Below are positions 22,680 through 35,004 of a stretch of 64,000 nt of DNA, piece after piece. Location: contig AP025043.1 of NCBI GenBank assembly GCA_036186865.1, positions 35,673,657 through 35,737,656 on the forward strand, written 5' to 3'. The notes beneath the pieces were generated by a model that saw only the letters and a list, made by a program, of their open reading frames with translations, was not told where the DNA came from and did not search any database. The stretch is from Eustoma russellianum. Taxonomy: Eukaryota; Streptophyta; Magnoliopsida; Gentianales; Gentianaceae. The position numbers and the translations under genes are program-made. Numbering within the stretch: position 1 is the stretch's first letter; each line of letters opens with the position of its first letter.

Positions 22680-24961
22680 TCTCAGGTTGTTGCACATCGA
22701 TCGATCTATGTACATAGATCTCTCACATCGATCGATCTATGTAAGGCAGAAAAGTTTAAGACCTTTCTGTGAGACATCGATCTCTAAACCTAAGACACAT
22801 CGATCGATCAATGTACATCAAACTCTCACTTCGATCAATCGATGTAGGTCAGAGACAAAACCTGAACCTTTATGTGAGACATCGATCTATGAAGCTGAGG
22901 TACTTCGATCGATCGATGTCTATAGTTTTTAGAAATAATTTTCTAAAATATGATAAAATGGCTGTTTTCATTTGTACATGATTTATATGTGCTCATTATG
23001 TGCTTATTATGTGTTTTTGGTGATTATTATTGTCTTGTGACTAACGTGCCTTGGAAGTTTCTACAACTTACCAAAAAGGGCAAAATTGGTATTTTAAGTT
23101 TTGTAGGAACATCATATGGTGAAAAATATTTCAAGTGCATATTATTATCTTGGTTATCATGACAAAGGTGGTATTGTGATTATTTTTGACCATCGGGGGC
23201 ATTTCTGGAGTTTTCTCACACCAGGGGTATTTTGGTCATTTTACCCCCAAGGGTATTTTTGGTATTTTCACTCAAGGAATCTCTTGAGCATATTATTATC
23301 TTCATTCTGGAGCTGTGTTATTATTATTTTGAAGATTATATGGTGATCTTATATCTTATTCTCTCAACCGATGATATTATTGACTATAGCTGGATATGTG
23401 ACGATTTGAGATGTCACATTCTATTTTTTCTTGAAGACCCTCTTATATATGTTATAAGAGGATATTAATCATCATCTTTTAGAGATTACAAGGTGTCTTT
23501 GGTGCAAGATTCATCACAATATGTAAAGGAGAAGAAAGTATGAATTTTGGTGTTATATGTTGACATAATCTTGTCAACACTTATTCATTATTTTTTATTC
23601 ACAAAATATGAGTTGGTATACATACATACAACATCAAAAACGTCCATAAACAGGTGGAGAAGGTGGTATACTCATTTTATGACTTTTGGGCAAGTGGACA
23701 AATTCAAAAACAAGCTAGTTGACAAAAGTTGTCAACTTGAAATTTCAAATTTGAAGTTAATGGAGACAAGGTTGTTGGAGATGATTATGGAGGTGTTTTA
23801 ATTCAAAATTCTCAGCCATCACATGGTCTAAAAGTTGGAGGGAATATGTCATCAATTCACTCTATAAATAGAAGGCAAGGTGAAGAAGAGAAGACACACA
23901 CTTGAAAGCAAAAATTGAAGATTGTTGTCTTGCTATTCTCTTCTCATATTTTCGTTCATACTTTGTGTAGCTAAGGTGTTCTATTTCTAGTTGTTGTCCA
24001 GCTACACTATACACACCTTCTTGTGTTTTATTTGTAAGATTGATTAGCCAAATCTATAAGGCTACATCAATAGGTGATAGAGGTGTTGCAACCAAGAGTT
24101 GCATAAAGGTGTTCATCCAAGTCTTGAATAGGGTTGGTGTTTAACCCAAGGATCAAGCTTGGTTCTTGCTGTAATTTGGTTCATACCGTAGTGAAATCCA
24201 AGGAAAGGTGTTCCTTGGGACTGGAGTAGGTCACATTGACCGAACCAGGATAAATTCTCGGTGTTCTTCTCTTGTTTCTTTATTTCTGTTTTCTGCCCGT
24301 TTTTGACTGCAGTTTTCACACAACTTCTCACAATTTGAAAAAATAGCTAAAATTTTTTAAAATTCGTGATTTTTGGTGGAGTTATACCTCAGACTGTTAG
24401 CTTTCATTTGCAACAAGAATCACTTGATTTGAGCAAGGGAAAGTTAGTCTTTCAGTCTTTGCAAGATAACTGCTCCAATCTGGCTGCAATCTGACCAGTT
24501 TTGAGAAAACTTAAATTCTGTATTTTTCAAGAATTGTTTAAGGTCGGGGCCTTTTGGAAACTTTATCTACACATCCTAAGGAGTGTTTTGATATAAAGAT
24601 AAACCTTTTTGGTTGAGTATTCAAAGAGAAATACGTTTTTCAAAATCAGCAACATTCTGTCCAATTCTGTCCAGATTGACCATCTGAATCTTTTTATTTG
24701 TTTGAAAGGTCAAACGATCTTATTTTTATCTGGTTTTTGGACAGAGACTTGTTAACTCATTGAATTTTAATTCTGGAGATTTTCAAAATTTTTGGAGTTG
24801 TGTACAATTATTTGTGAATTTTTGAAAAACGGGTTCTGAATCTGAGGTGGTTTCAGATTCTGTTTTCAAAGGGGATTTTAACAAAGGGTAGTAGTGTAAT
24901 TTCCGCTAACCACTATTCACCCCCCCTCTAGTGGTGTTTATTGCAGGTGCACGGTCCAACA
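22680..24961 (+). mobile_element. Sirevirus tandem, LTR 3 (5'-truncated, 2.28 kb)
   Basis: This matches LTR 2 from about 16002 on, so the first 123 or so bases are missing. It ends at CCAACA and is followed by the broken Gag of the host Gypsy. The TATA box is intact at 23863-23870. Confidence 0.95.
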
Positions 24962-24966
24962 CATAT

Positions 24967-25506
24967 TCCCAGATTTGGTGGAGAGTCTAACCCAGAGGAG
25001 GCTGAAAGATGGTTAAACGAAGTTGAAAGCAGCCTCTTATTGATACGAGTGCCAGATGAAATAAGGGCACGAATTATCCGGCCCTTTCTAATTGGTAAGG
25101 TCAGCCAGTGGTGGAGGACTTGTATCCAGCCACTGCCCCGACCAGTAACCTGGACAAAATTTCTAGAAGAGTTTTGCAAACCTTCCCCTCTCAGGACGTA
25201 ATCACGAGAAGGATTGAAGAATTTGACACATTGGGACAAGGGCCAGGCACCACCATTTCAGAATACACGCATCGGTTTGCCATTTTGAGTCGATACATTC
25301 CTTTGGTCTTGGAGGACGAAAAATATACGGTGATCAGGTTTATGCGCGACTTAGATTTACAGATCAAGATTCGGCTAGTTAAGGCGTATTCAAGAACTTT
25401 TGACGAATTAGTGGAGGACTGCTATCGAGCAGAACGTGATAGTAAGATAACAGAAGGGCGGAGTAAAAGACTTAGCGAAAGTAATAAGGAACGAAGAAAG
25501 AGGTGA
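24967..25506 (+). pseudogene. gag: Gag, LARD-like Gypsy, C-terminal piece
   Basis: This continues the Gag begun at 7534 and shows the retrotransposon Gag fold signature of the Ty3 type: FGGESNPEEAERWLNEVE, RPFLIG, SQWW. A single-base shift at about 25180 moves the frame, and homology resumes at QDVITRRIEEF and runs to a TGA at 25504-25506. The zinc knuckle normally expected after this region is missing, and no protease, RT or integrase follows. Confidence 0.8.
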
Positions 25507-27528
25507 CAGCCGTATGCCTATAGGCCCAATAAAGAGACAACCAAGAACACTAACCTAGATCAAAGAGTGCCAGATGCAGAAATTCCTGAAACATCAAACC
25601 CGTAACAGGTACGCCTAACTGCCCAATTTAAATATGAAGTACCTATGTTCTATTTTGTCTCTTAGCCAAGTATAAATGGTCATTAGAACAATGCGATGAA
25701 GAACCCTAGGAAAGATTTCTACAAAGCCAGTAACGTTTGAGAAAAGAAAACAACTAGAGTAACACAACTAAAGCATGAAAACTAGAATATGTTACCAAAT
25801 TGCTATTAACAGTCGGAGCTCAATAACATTTCAATGAAAGATAAATACCGGTTGCCTGGGATCAATGATTTGTTTGACCACTTTGGGAAACACAAGTGTT
25901 AACAAAACTAATTCAAAATTGGATATTTCCAACCAAAGAATTAAGATTGAGGAGATACGTGAACAATGTATAGGGTGCATTATAGACATCCCGAAACCAT
26001 TCGGATTGACAAATGTCCTGATACGTTATAGACTTTAAGGATTCAGTATCTCAAGGGCAATTCGATAAATTGGTTAAATTCCTTCCTTGACTAATATAAA
26101 TTGGAGAAGCGAAAGGAGAATTCCGTTAGAAACGATGTTTATGGTACTACCAGAATAGGATGGAGGAAGTATAAGTTGGGATTTTCTAACACACTCTAGC
26201 AGTAACGATATGATGTGACGGAATCTCGCATAGCATAATAATCTAAATAAACTATGAGGACAAAGCAAACGAGAATACCCTTATGCTTGGGAAAAGAAAA
26301 CATAGATTTGGTAAGGAACAAGAACACCTCGAAATGTCATAAAATTCCAAGAAAGAACTTCGGTTCTAGTTTGATTATTACAAGAATAGCATATCGACAA
26401 AACGGATGAGTTGGGTAGGACTTGGCGAAAGATTGGGGTTCACCATCCTATAAGAGTACATTCTCAGACTAAGGTACGAGTCATCATATATGTATTTTAG
26501 GGAAGAAATTCCTAATGCCGATGGAAACAATTTTATAGCTAACACATGGATATAGTAAGGATGTTTCTCGAAGGAGAGCGCATGATTCATAGTCTGGAAT
26601 TAAGGTACCCTCATTTGACCGGTTTTCACGATATGGAGATGCCATATTAGGCAAGCTATGAAAAGCAAGTCATGATTATAGAAATCATGTTTTATGTGTC
26701 ATGTCATGATCATGTCACCTTAGGAAAGATTTCTACATAGTCCGTAATAGCATGGGCAAAGAAGGTGACTAGAGTAGCACAACTGAAACGTGAAGGGTTA
26801 CTCCTCGGCTCATGTTACTTGATGGATATGTCAAGACCCCTATTTTTAGCATGAAATGTGTTACATAAATTGTATATTTGGGCTGCCATGGTAACATAGC
26901 AAGGAAAAGTATGAATATAGTATGTTGCATGTTCCAAGATGCTTCAAATGGCCAAAATGACAAGATAAGTGGACTGTTTTTGGGTCTCTTGAAAACCAGC
27001 CCTAGAAGACATTTGAAGGTGTTAATGGATGCTAAGATATGGAATTAGGTTCCACAAGAATGATGGTCTAAGCACTCTTGATGAACTATGTTGAGAATAG
27101 TCTTAAATCTTGTGTTGTGGATGGGTATGTTTGGGTGTGTGTGTTTCGGCCATCATAGAGGTATTTTTTAGGAAATGGATGGTGTTTATTTTTCCTTATT
27201 TAGGAGCAAGTCTCAGACCTATATTTTTTTTATAATGTTTATGGCTGGAAAGTTTGAATATCGAGTGTTAAGTGAAGCTTATGTGTTCCAAGTTGTGCTA
27301 TAGAGGTTAAAAGTGAAACTAGTCATGACGTTGGTATTTGTGGGCTTGCTTGGTTTCGTCACCATATATATATAACAATGACTTTATAATATGAGAATGA
27401 CCATTTTTAGCTATGTGACATTGTGGCTAACAAGTAGGACTAAAGGATGAAGGGGTAAATTCAATAGAATGATACTAAGCAGCAAATTTCAACTGAGTAC
27501 AAAAGTTTTGAGGACGAAACTTTTTATA
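25507..27528 (+). other. Non-coding interior of LARD-like Gypsy
   Basis: About 2 kb with no recognisable Pol motif in any frame. The frames are short and closed. Together with the long LTRs this makes the element LARD-like, dependent on another element's enzymes. Bases just before the 3' LTR include GAGGACGAAAC, a motif often seen near the pol end of related autonomous Gypsy elements. Confidence 0.6.
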
Positions 27529-27540
27529 ATGGGGGAAGAA
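27529..27540 (+). other. Polypurine tract, LARD-like Gypsy
   Basis: ATGGGGGAAGAA directly abuts the 3' LTR start and is the expected plus-strand primer. Confidence 0.85.
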
Positions 27541-30500
27541 TGTTACGACCCGTATCCTTGAGCTAGTTCACAAAGAGAATCGAAGAATGTTACAACTCAT
27601 GTTCCTTTCGGTTAAGCAAAATAAAAATAAGAAACAGAATAGTATACGCAACAAATTAAGTTCGAGGCAATACAACTATTTTGCGGACAAGGAAACAACA
27701 AATACAATATGATTTGCATATATAGTAAATTGTCTTACATCTTGATAAAAAAAGTATATATAAGAGTTGCTATCCAATCGTTTACCTAGCTGGCAGAAAT
27801 TAGGAAATTCAAGAGTGAAGACAACTCTTTTCTCTTTTAGTTAAAAGGGAATAAAACAATTATTCTACTTTAAAGGGAACCACCCAATTCCCTCCCACCT
27901 CTTATGCACGCCTACTTCCTTTCTCTAGGAAAGAGAATTGTTTTTTTCCTTTTCTTCTTTTATAGCCTTTACCCAACTACCTATGTTAAGTGGACATAAA
28001 GCCTTTATCTCTATCATCCTTTAAGAAGAATGAGGACTTTTATCATTTTTCACCCTTTAAACGTCTATATAGCCAGAGAGAACAAGACATTTCAGTGGTG
28101 CACTCTCCTCCACTCTCTGTTATTACATCATTCTTTTTCCCAAAAGAAAACAACTTCCTTTCCTCTCCTTTGAATGTAGAAATCGAACACTCCCCAATGA
28201 AAACCACCAAGCCTTGAAAACCATAGAATGTTGGGATGAGCTTCATTAGATGACTTTCAAGTTGCTCCTCTTGTCCATCAAGAGTACTCTACGATCGTGG
28301 GTGAGACATCGTGAAAGGATAAAGATAATGGACATGAGATAGGGCAAACCACAAGTTGGAGGAGAGTTTAAAAGTTTAACAAAGGTGGTAGTTTGAAGGC
28401 CTAAAGAAAATTAAAGAATACTTGCACGGTGGAGATTCTTCAACATGCAAGGCCAAGACTCAAACTTCTACGGAATTCTTTTTATAATCTTCCATTTCAA
28501 GACCCAAGAGGCAAGTATACAATGATCTCTCATGATTTATTTAAAGAATTAGTGACTTGAATGGCTAGATGTTCCTAAGATGTGAACTTTAGAAGAAAAC
28601 ACTAAGTTCATGATTGTACCTTAGTGATTTCTTAAGAACATTATCTTGCATGTGACTAATTCCTTCAAAGATACAATCTTTTCTTACATGCAATGTGAAA
28701 TGGGGCTGTCTTAAGATGAATTAAGGTCCACCCAAGTAAGTCTATGCTAGATTAACTCTTGGATGAAACTTGTGAAGACATAAGAAAGCATGCATGTGTT
28801 AAATGTGAGTTTTATGAGGTTGTTTGGGTAAGATTGGAATAAAATGATACTTGAATGTGTTGCATGCTTAAATAAGTGTTGTGAAAATGTGTTCTTGATA
28901 TCACCTAAATTTCGGCCTAAAGAATGAAGACGAAGGTGAGGTGAATCCAAGAAAGAACATCTTTTGTGAGCAAGTATGCTAGTGGTTGTGAACAAACTAC
29001 CCACTGTTTTGACATGGTGCAAAGAGGACTCAAAAAGAGGAGTGAAATCTGGACATTCATAGGAAAAAGGTGTATGTGATGACTAATAAGTTATTTCATA
29101 AGCACAAGATAATTAGTGGTCACTTGACATGAAAAGAGGGTAAAATGTCAAACCACTGGAGCTGGACAAAATTGGACAGTGAGTTGTGTGACCTCAAACT
29201 AAACCTTACTGACGTGCTATCAAATTGGTTTTTGGTATGATGTTAGTCCTATGTGTTTAGAAAATGTGAGAGTTGGAATTGTGGTAAAATAAGTTATGGA
29301 TTATTTTTAATAAATGTTTTGGTGAAACTGCTCAGGCTGGAAATTCTGAAACTGGACAGAATAGAGTGACGTTTTAGATGGTTTAAGAACTGACCTTACA
29401 GACCTTCAATGAAGCTAATTTTTAGTACAAAGTTAGTCTTATGAATGTAGCACAAGTGACAGTTGGAATTCCGTCAAAATAAGCTAAGGATTATTTTTAA
29501 GAAATTATGCGGTAAAACTACGCCAGTAACAAATTCTGGAGCTGGGCAGAATTGACTATTGACTTCAACGTATTAAAAGAGGACCTTGTGAACCTTCAAT
29601 AAATCTGATTGTTGGCACAAACCTATCCCCATGAGTGTAGTAGAGATTCCAGCTGGAAGTTTGGTAAAATGAGCTATGGTTAATTTTGAATAAAATATTT
29701 GGTAAGACTGGTCAGACCTGAAAAACGGGAATTGAGCAGAATAGTGACCTCTTTTCACTGACTTGAAAAGAGACCTTGTAGATGACCAATAAAGCTAATT
29801 TTTGGCATGGTAATAATCCTATAAGTTTAGTGGACACACCAGCTGAAATCTTGATAAAATAAGTTCTGGATTATGTTTAATGAATTATTTGGTAAAACTG
29901 CTCAACTGAAATTACTGGAGCCAACCTGAAATTAGTAACGACTTTCCAGCCTCAGAAAGGGGACTTAGAGATACGCGAATGTGCTAAATTTCGGTAGGAT
30001 ACTAGTTCCACATGTTTATGACTTGGAGGAGTTGGAATTTCTGGAAAAAGAAATGCGGATTCGCTGCAATTGAATTTTTAGTAAAATCTGTCAGCTCAGC
30101 TTCAGCACCTAACCCAGTTCGGAAAGTAAGTAAATAAGCCCCTTTACGGTTATTGAAATAATCTGAAATTTTATGGCATGTATCTAAGATCCCATCAAAC
30201 ATATTTGTGACAAAATAATTATGGAAATGGACCTAATTGGTTAGCTTAACCACCCTATGAATATGAAAAAGTCTTGGAAATATTTAGCTTCCAAATTCAT
30301 GTATGTTGATCTGTTATAATGAATGCATACGATTACTCATGTCATGGCTTGCATATCATATCACGGCATGTATCATGCATGATCATGAAACTGATTTTCA
30401 TGGATTTTAATGATGCAAGCAAGTTTTACAAGCGACTATGTTTTCGTTATGCATGAAAAGTTTTTACGGTCCCATGTTTTTAAAGAAAGCTTCATGATTC

Positions 30501-31449
30501 CTTTGCCGGCCAAGCATGCGACTAACCCGACTCCAGACCCGGGGTTAATTGGTCTGATGACATGATATGTTCTGGACCTGCTCAGATCCGGGGTTAATTG
30601 ATCTGATATCTGTTCTGGACCCGCTCAGATCCGGGGTTAATTGATCTGATATCTGTTCTGGACCCGTTCAGGCCCAGGGTTAATTGGTCTGATATCTTTT
30701 CTGGACCCGCTCAGATCCGGGGTTAATTGATCTGACACTCTGTTTTTATGACACGTTATTGTATGGGACCAAAATGATGTTTTGACATGGCATGACATGA
30801 TATCATGCATTGCATATTGCATAACTCACGATCATGAGGACATGTTGCATGTTACAATTAATGTTTATAAGTTACTATTGGTATAGCATTACCTAAAAAC
30901 ATGCTTAAGCCGAACGTCAAGCAAGCTCATGATTTAAGAGCAGGTATGAATTACGATTATTTGAGGTTTTTGGGGTAATACATTCATGTTATGATTCTTT
31001 ACGATTTCATGGTAGTTTATTGTATTCTTGCTGGGTGATTTTTATCACTCACACTTTATTTTTCCCCAGAGCCGGATAACGCCAAGATAGAATGGATCGA
31101 GGACGAGCCGAGAGTACCTTATCCATAGGCGAGGAGTATGAAGGGAGCTAAGCTTAAGGACTTTTGTGCTGCCAAGACGATTTGTATTATGACTATGTTT
31201 AATCTCTCTGGATTTCGGTTATGTTATTTTGTGGGACTACTACTTTTGGGAACTCAGTAAATTAGTGATGCATGTTTGATTTGAAAAGTTTTAATTCTGC
31301 CTAAATTTTACTACCATGTTGAATGATAGCATGGGAGTCCACGACTTATGTTATGGATGTTCGCACGTTATGCATGACGCCTTGTACTCTCCTCAGTGAA
31401 GTACGGCGGGTGCACCGTATCCAGACGAGGCCGGGTGCGGGGCGCTACA
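27541..31449 (+). mobile_element. LARD-like Gypsy, 3' LTR (3.91 kb)
   Basis: This is the partner of 3360-7230, with the same ends, TGTTACGACC and GGCGCTACA. It is 38 bases longer, mainly because its hairpin array has five units instead of four. CTATC follows at 31450-31454. Confidence 0.95.
30533..30734 (+). repeat. Five-unit hairpin array in 3' LTR
   Basis: This is the counterpart of 6356-6514 with one extra 43-bp unit. The fourth unit has arms caggcc and ggtctg, still pairable with one G-U. The first keeps cagacc/ggtctg and the others cagatc/gatctg. Confidence 0.8.
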
Positions 31450-31454
31450 CTATC

Positions 31455-32826
31455 TCCCAATTAATCCACTTAATTCAAGATGATAAAATATGCCTCATTA
31501 AGCTTCAAAATTCAGCCAGCCTATTAGCACATGCTGAAATTTTCAGCATGTGTTACAAATGAGATAAAATTTGAATTGTTACCCTGTGTGGCTTCTTCAT
31601 TTATGTCATCAACATTGTATGCTTGATTCTTGACCAATCAATATGCTAACAAGGCTCCACAAGGCTCCATCTCAGCTGGAATAGGCGTGTATAATATGTA
31701 TATACATGTGCTGAATTTTATTTTTGTCAACTTTGTAAAATAGTACACATTTAATAATACACACATGTTATATTCCAATCAGTCCTTAATTTAATTTTCT
31801 AGAACACTTTAAGATGTATGACATATGTAAAAAGTGTCTAGATACGTGTCGTATGATGTGCCAAAAATGTTCCATGTGTTGTGTACGTAGAAAACCGAAT
31901 TTTCGATGTTTATCGATTACCCGATTTTTCTCTAATTAAATTCCAACTTTTTGCACATGTTATATGCATTATGTTACACATAATATATATAATATAAACT
32001 TTAATTCTCAGCACTTAGCTGGTCTAAAGTGGCGCCATTAACATGTGACAAAATTAAAATTGGAATCTCCACAATTTGGCCTTAATGTGGGGTGATTTGT
32101 GTGTGCCAACATGGAATGATTTTATGGCTGAAAATATCATCATATGCACGAAAATAATAAGTATTGTTGAGGTGTAGGGGCTGGCCATCTATTTATGTCA
32201 AGTACGTGAAACGTTGGCGAAGTTTTGGTATTCGCCCGATACGACAATTTTCGGTTTAGAACCTTTTAACGTGTCGTATTTAATTTGTCATCACCATGAC
32301 TTATATCATTTGATATAAGACCTGAACATACTCATAAATATGATTTAAGTATGGTGGTGTGACGTTAACGTACGTACGTAAAATATATAACGTGTCGGTA
32401 GTACGTTGGAACATGTGTATGTGCCTTTTTCAAAAAATCTGAAAATATATGTATTTTTATATATGTAGGCGTGTATATATATGGTTGAAGGAGGAGGAGA
32501 CTTTCCTTTCTTAGTCTTATTGCCTTTGTGCCTTGTCCAAATGTTGCTTTCTTTAATGAACTACTTAGTTTAATTAACTAAGTACTTCACTTAAAGAACT
32601 AGTTTAGTTCATTAATGGTGGCACCTGAAAATAGTTCAAACACAACAAATGTTGCCATTTGATGTAAGCCTTGAAGCTTCATGGCTCGTTAGCACGACAA
32701 CATTATATATGAACTAGCAACTTTCATGCAACAACGTGTTATGTCATAAAATATGTCATGCATTTCTTTGTAACACGTTATTTAAATCATGCATTTTGAA
32801 ATCACTCAAACCCCTTTTTCTCAACA
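31455..32826 (-). mobile_element. Antisense solo LTR of Sirevirus family, part 2
   Basis: This continues the reverse-complement LTR from 3359 and ends with CCCCTTTTTCTCAACA, the complement of the LTR start with one base changed. TCTCT at 32827-32831 follows. Confidence 0.85.
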
Positions 32827-32831
32827 TCTCT

Positions 32832-33817
32832 TTCTTTCTTCTTCCTAAAAGCCTATTGTACTTATATTCATATTCTTGAATAGGCTTATCTTAGAACACC
32901 ACACATTCTTTATCTTTGTAAAAGATTGATCAAGGTGTGATCAATCTTCAATCTCGCAAGGTGGTGGTGTTCGTGTGCATTGTATTCAACATACAAGGTT
33001 TGTAAAGGGTTGGAGTTGGTGTGTAACTCCATCAACCCTGTGGTAAGGTGTATTTGTGTTGTGTGATTAGTGTGAACCGAGGAAGGTGTTCCTCGAAGAC
33101 TGGAGTAGGTTGTTTATAACCGAACCAGTATAAAATTCTTGGTGTCATTTACTTTCAGCATTTATATTCTGTTTCAGCACTGTTTATCCTTTTTGATTAC
33201 ATTCGTAAAAATAGTAAACGTTTTTCAAAAATTACGAAACTTTCCAGAATCATAGTCATACGTCTTAAGGTTAATTTGGCACAAGTTTCAACCCTTTTGG
33301 ACAAGTATAAGTCAATCAAACGTCAAAAGTTCTGAGACTAGTGCAGTCTGATTTGTAGGCTTGCAAAGGTTGAGACTTTGATCGTATTTGACTAACTTCC
33401 CAAAAGCATTTTTCAAAACTGTTTCAAACCATTTAAATAAATCTTATAATGGGTTAGTTTTTAAATTTTCAGAGCATTTGAAGTTATGCACAAATAGAAA
33501 TTAATTTTTCAAATCAGTCTACCGTTTCTGGCAGATTTGCACAATTTGACCACTAACAAATTTTCAAGGGGTTAGAGGTTGAATTTAAATCTGAAATTTT
33601 TAGGAGATACTCATAACATCTGAAGCTAAGTTCTCTCCAAAGTTCAGAATTTTTGAAGACCTGCAACCTAGTTTTCAAAACGTTTTAAAACTGGTCTTGA
33701 AAACAGAAACTGTTTTCAGAAGTTGGGTTTTTGGTTTAAAACTATTTTAAAAACCAGATTTTCTGCACCCACTATTCAAACCCCCCCCCCCTCTAGTGGT
33801 GCCTTGCAGATCCTACA
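32832..33817 (+). mobile_element. Non-autonomous Sirevirus, 5' LTR, right part
   Basis: This resumes the forward LTR interrupted at 1692 and ends TCCTACA. It carries a C-run (33781-33791) and the block CTCTAGTGGTG near its end, both also found in the other Sirevirus family of this window. Confidence 0.9.
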
Positions 33818-33834
33818 ATTGGTACCAGAGTGCA
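33818..33834 (+). other. Primer binding site, non-autonomous Sirevirus
   Basis: TGGTACCAGAGTGC begins three bases after the LTR. It resembles the tRNA-Met site TGGTATCAGAGC but has C for T at the sixth base and T for C after the AGAG. Confidence 0.75.
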
Positions 33835-33873
33835 GGAACACTCACAACAAGAAGATCCAATGATCTGTGTGAG

Positions 33874-34740
33874 ATGGCAACCACTAGCCACAAAATTGAG
33901 GAAAAAGATATGTCAAGCCAAATGCCTCCACTATTTGGAAATGAGGTAAATTCTGATTCTGACTCGGATTCTGAACTATCTTATGATGATTTATATGTTG
34001 AATATCTTGAATTACATAAGTTTGCTAGAACTCTTGCAAAACAAAAGAAACGGTTAATTGAAGACAAGAAATTGTTAGAATCTTCTAACACAAATCTTGT
34101 GTCTCAATTAAACGATTCAAAAGAAGAGTCGTCTTGCATCATAACCTCATTAAGGTCTGAAATTTCATCATTGATATCCGAGAACACTGAAATGAAATCT
34201 GAGATTTCAAACTTGAAATCAAGGAATACGGATTTAGAGAAAATGATGAAACAATTAAACACGGGAACAAACATGCTAGATCACATCATTTCTTCACAAA
34301 AGCATGATAGTGACAAAACCGGAATAGGATACGTTGAGAAAAGTAAGTCACTAAATAAACCAACCAAATTCATTCCATCTAAGAAAATAGATGCTTCAGA
34401 GACATATGTGGCATCTAAGAAGACGCCTAGACATTTTCCTATGACATCTCATCGTGCTTCTTCTTCACATCATGCAAAATATAATTATGTGCCACATAGA
34501 TATGAGAAGAAACAAGTGATGCATATGCGACACTCATATCACAAAAATGCATCTAGATCACGTCCCATGCATGCAAACCGAAATGCATATCAAAAACAGA
34601 AACTATACTATATGCATGATAGGATTCTTAGCCAAAGGCCAAACGCATTTGCCCCTAACATATATTATGTTGCGTTCTCATCACCTTTCTCACCTTTCAA
34701 ATTTGGGTACCAAAAGGGACATTCTCAAAGGGTTGAATAA
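33874..34740 (+). CDS. Coiled-coil Gag remnant of non-autonomous Sirevirus (288 aa)
   Basis: One open frame fills most of the 1.2-kb interior. It starts at MATTSHKIEEKD, equivalent to the Gag start at 10137, and after about 25 residues (MPPLFGNEV) jumps straight to the acidic Ser/Asp stretch and coiled coil of that Gag. The UBN2 region and zinc knuckle are missing as if by an in-frame deletion. The coiled coil spans roughly residues 35-150 and is followed by a conserved NMLDHIISSQKH block shared with the longer Gag. A basic His/Tyr/Arg-rich tail completes it. All of pol is absent. The frame has no stop or shift. It may still join particles or partners of an autonomous relative; that is inference. 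Confidence 0.75.
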   Translation: MATTSHKIEEKDMSSQMPPLFGNEVNSDSDSDSELSYDDLYVEYLELHKFARTLAKQKKRLIEDKKLLESSNTNLVSQLNDSKEESSCIITSLRSEISSLISENTEMKSEISNLKSRNTDLEKMMKQLNTGTNMLDHIISSQKHDSDKTGIGYVEKSKSLNKPTKFIPSKKIDASETYVASKKTPRHFPMTSHRASSSHHAKYNYVPHRYEKKQVMHMRHSYHKNASRSRPMHANRNAYQKQKLYYMHDRILSQRPNAFAPNIYYVAFSSPFSPFKFGYQKGHSQRVE

Positions 34741-35004
34741 ATAACCCTTAAGAACGCACCTTTGAGATTATTCAAAATGCATGATTTTCTTTTCATCTTT
34801 ACATGCGTTTTTGATTGACTTTCCAAAATAAAGGGGGAGAGAAAGCATGATTTAAGGGGGAGAGAGATACTGATTGCATAAATCAAGGGGGAGCGGATTT
34901 GAAATTTAAAATTCAAATTTTGAATTTATGCATGATTGAAGGGGGAGCGATAGGATTTAAATCATGAAAGTAGGTTATTTTGAAAACCATCAAAAGGGGG
35001 AGAT
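34741..35004 (+). other. 3' untranslated region with five polypurine tracts
   Basis: AAGGGGGAG-type tracts lie at about 34829, 34854, 34886, 34939 and 34991. The last lies one to two bases before the 3' LTR. As in the autonomous Sirevirus at 15565-15878, only the last is in position to prime. Confidence 0.8.

Noticed and set aside
25507..27528. Decayed pol in the LARD interior
   Set aside because: No RT, integrase or protease motif was found in any frame, so the stretch was left as non-coding.
1..33817. Simple local inversion explaining forward and reverse LTR parts
   Set aside because: The reverse segment is a whole LTR flanked by a perfect TCTCT duplication in a forward LTR that is continuous once it is removed, which fits insertion better.
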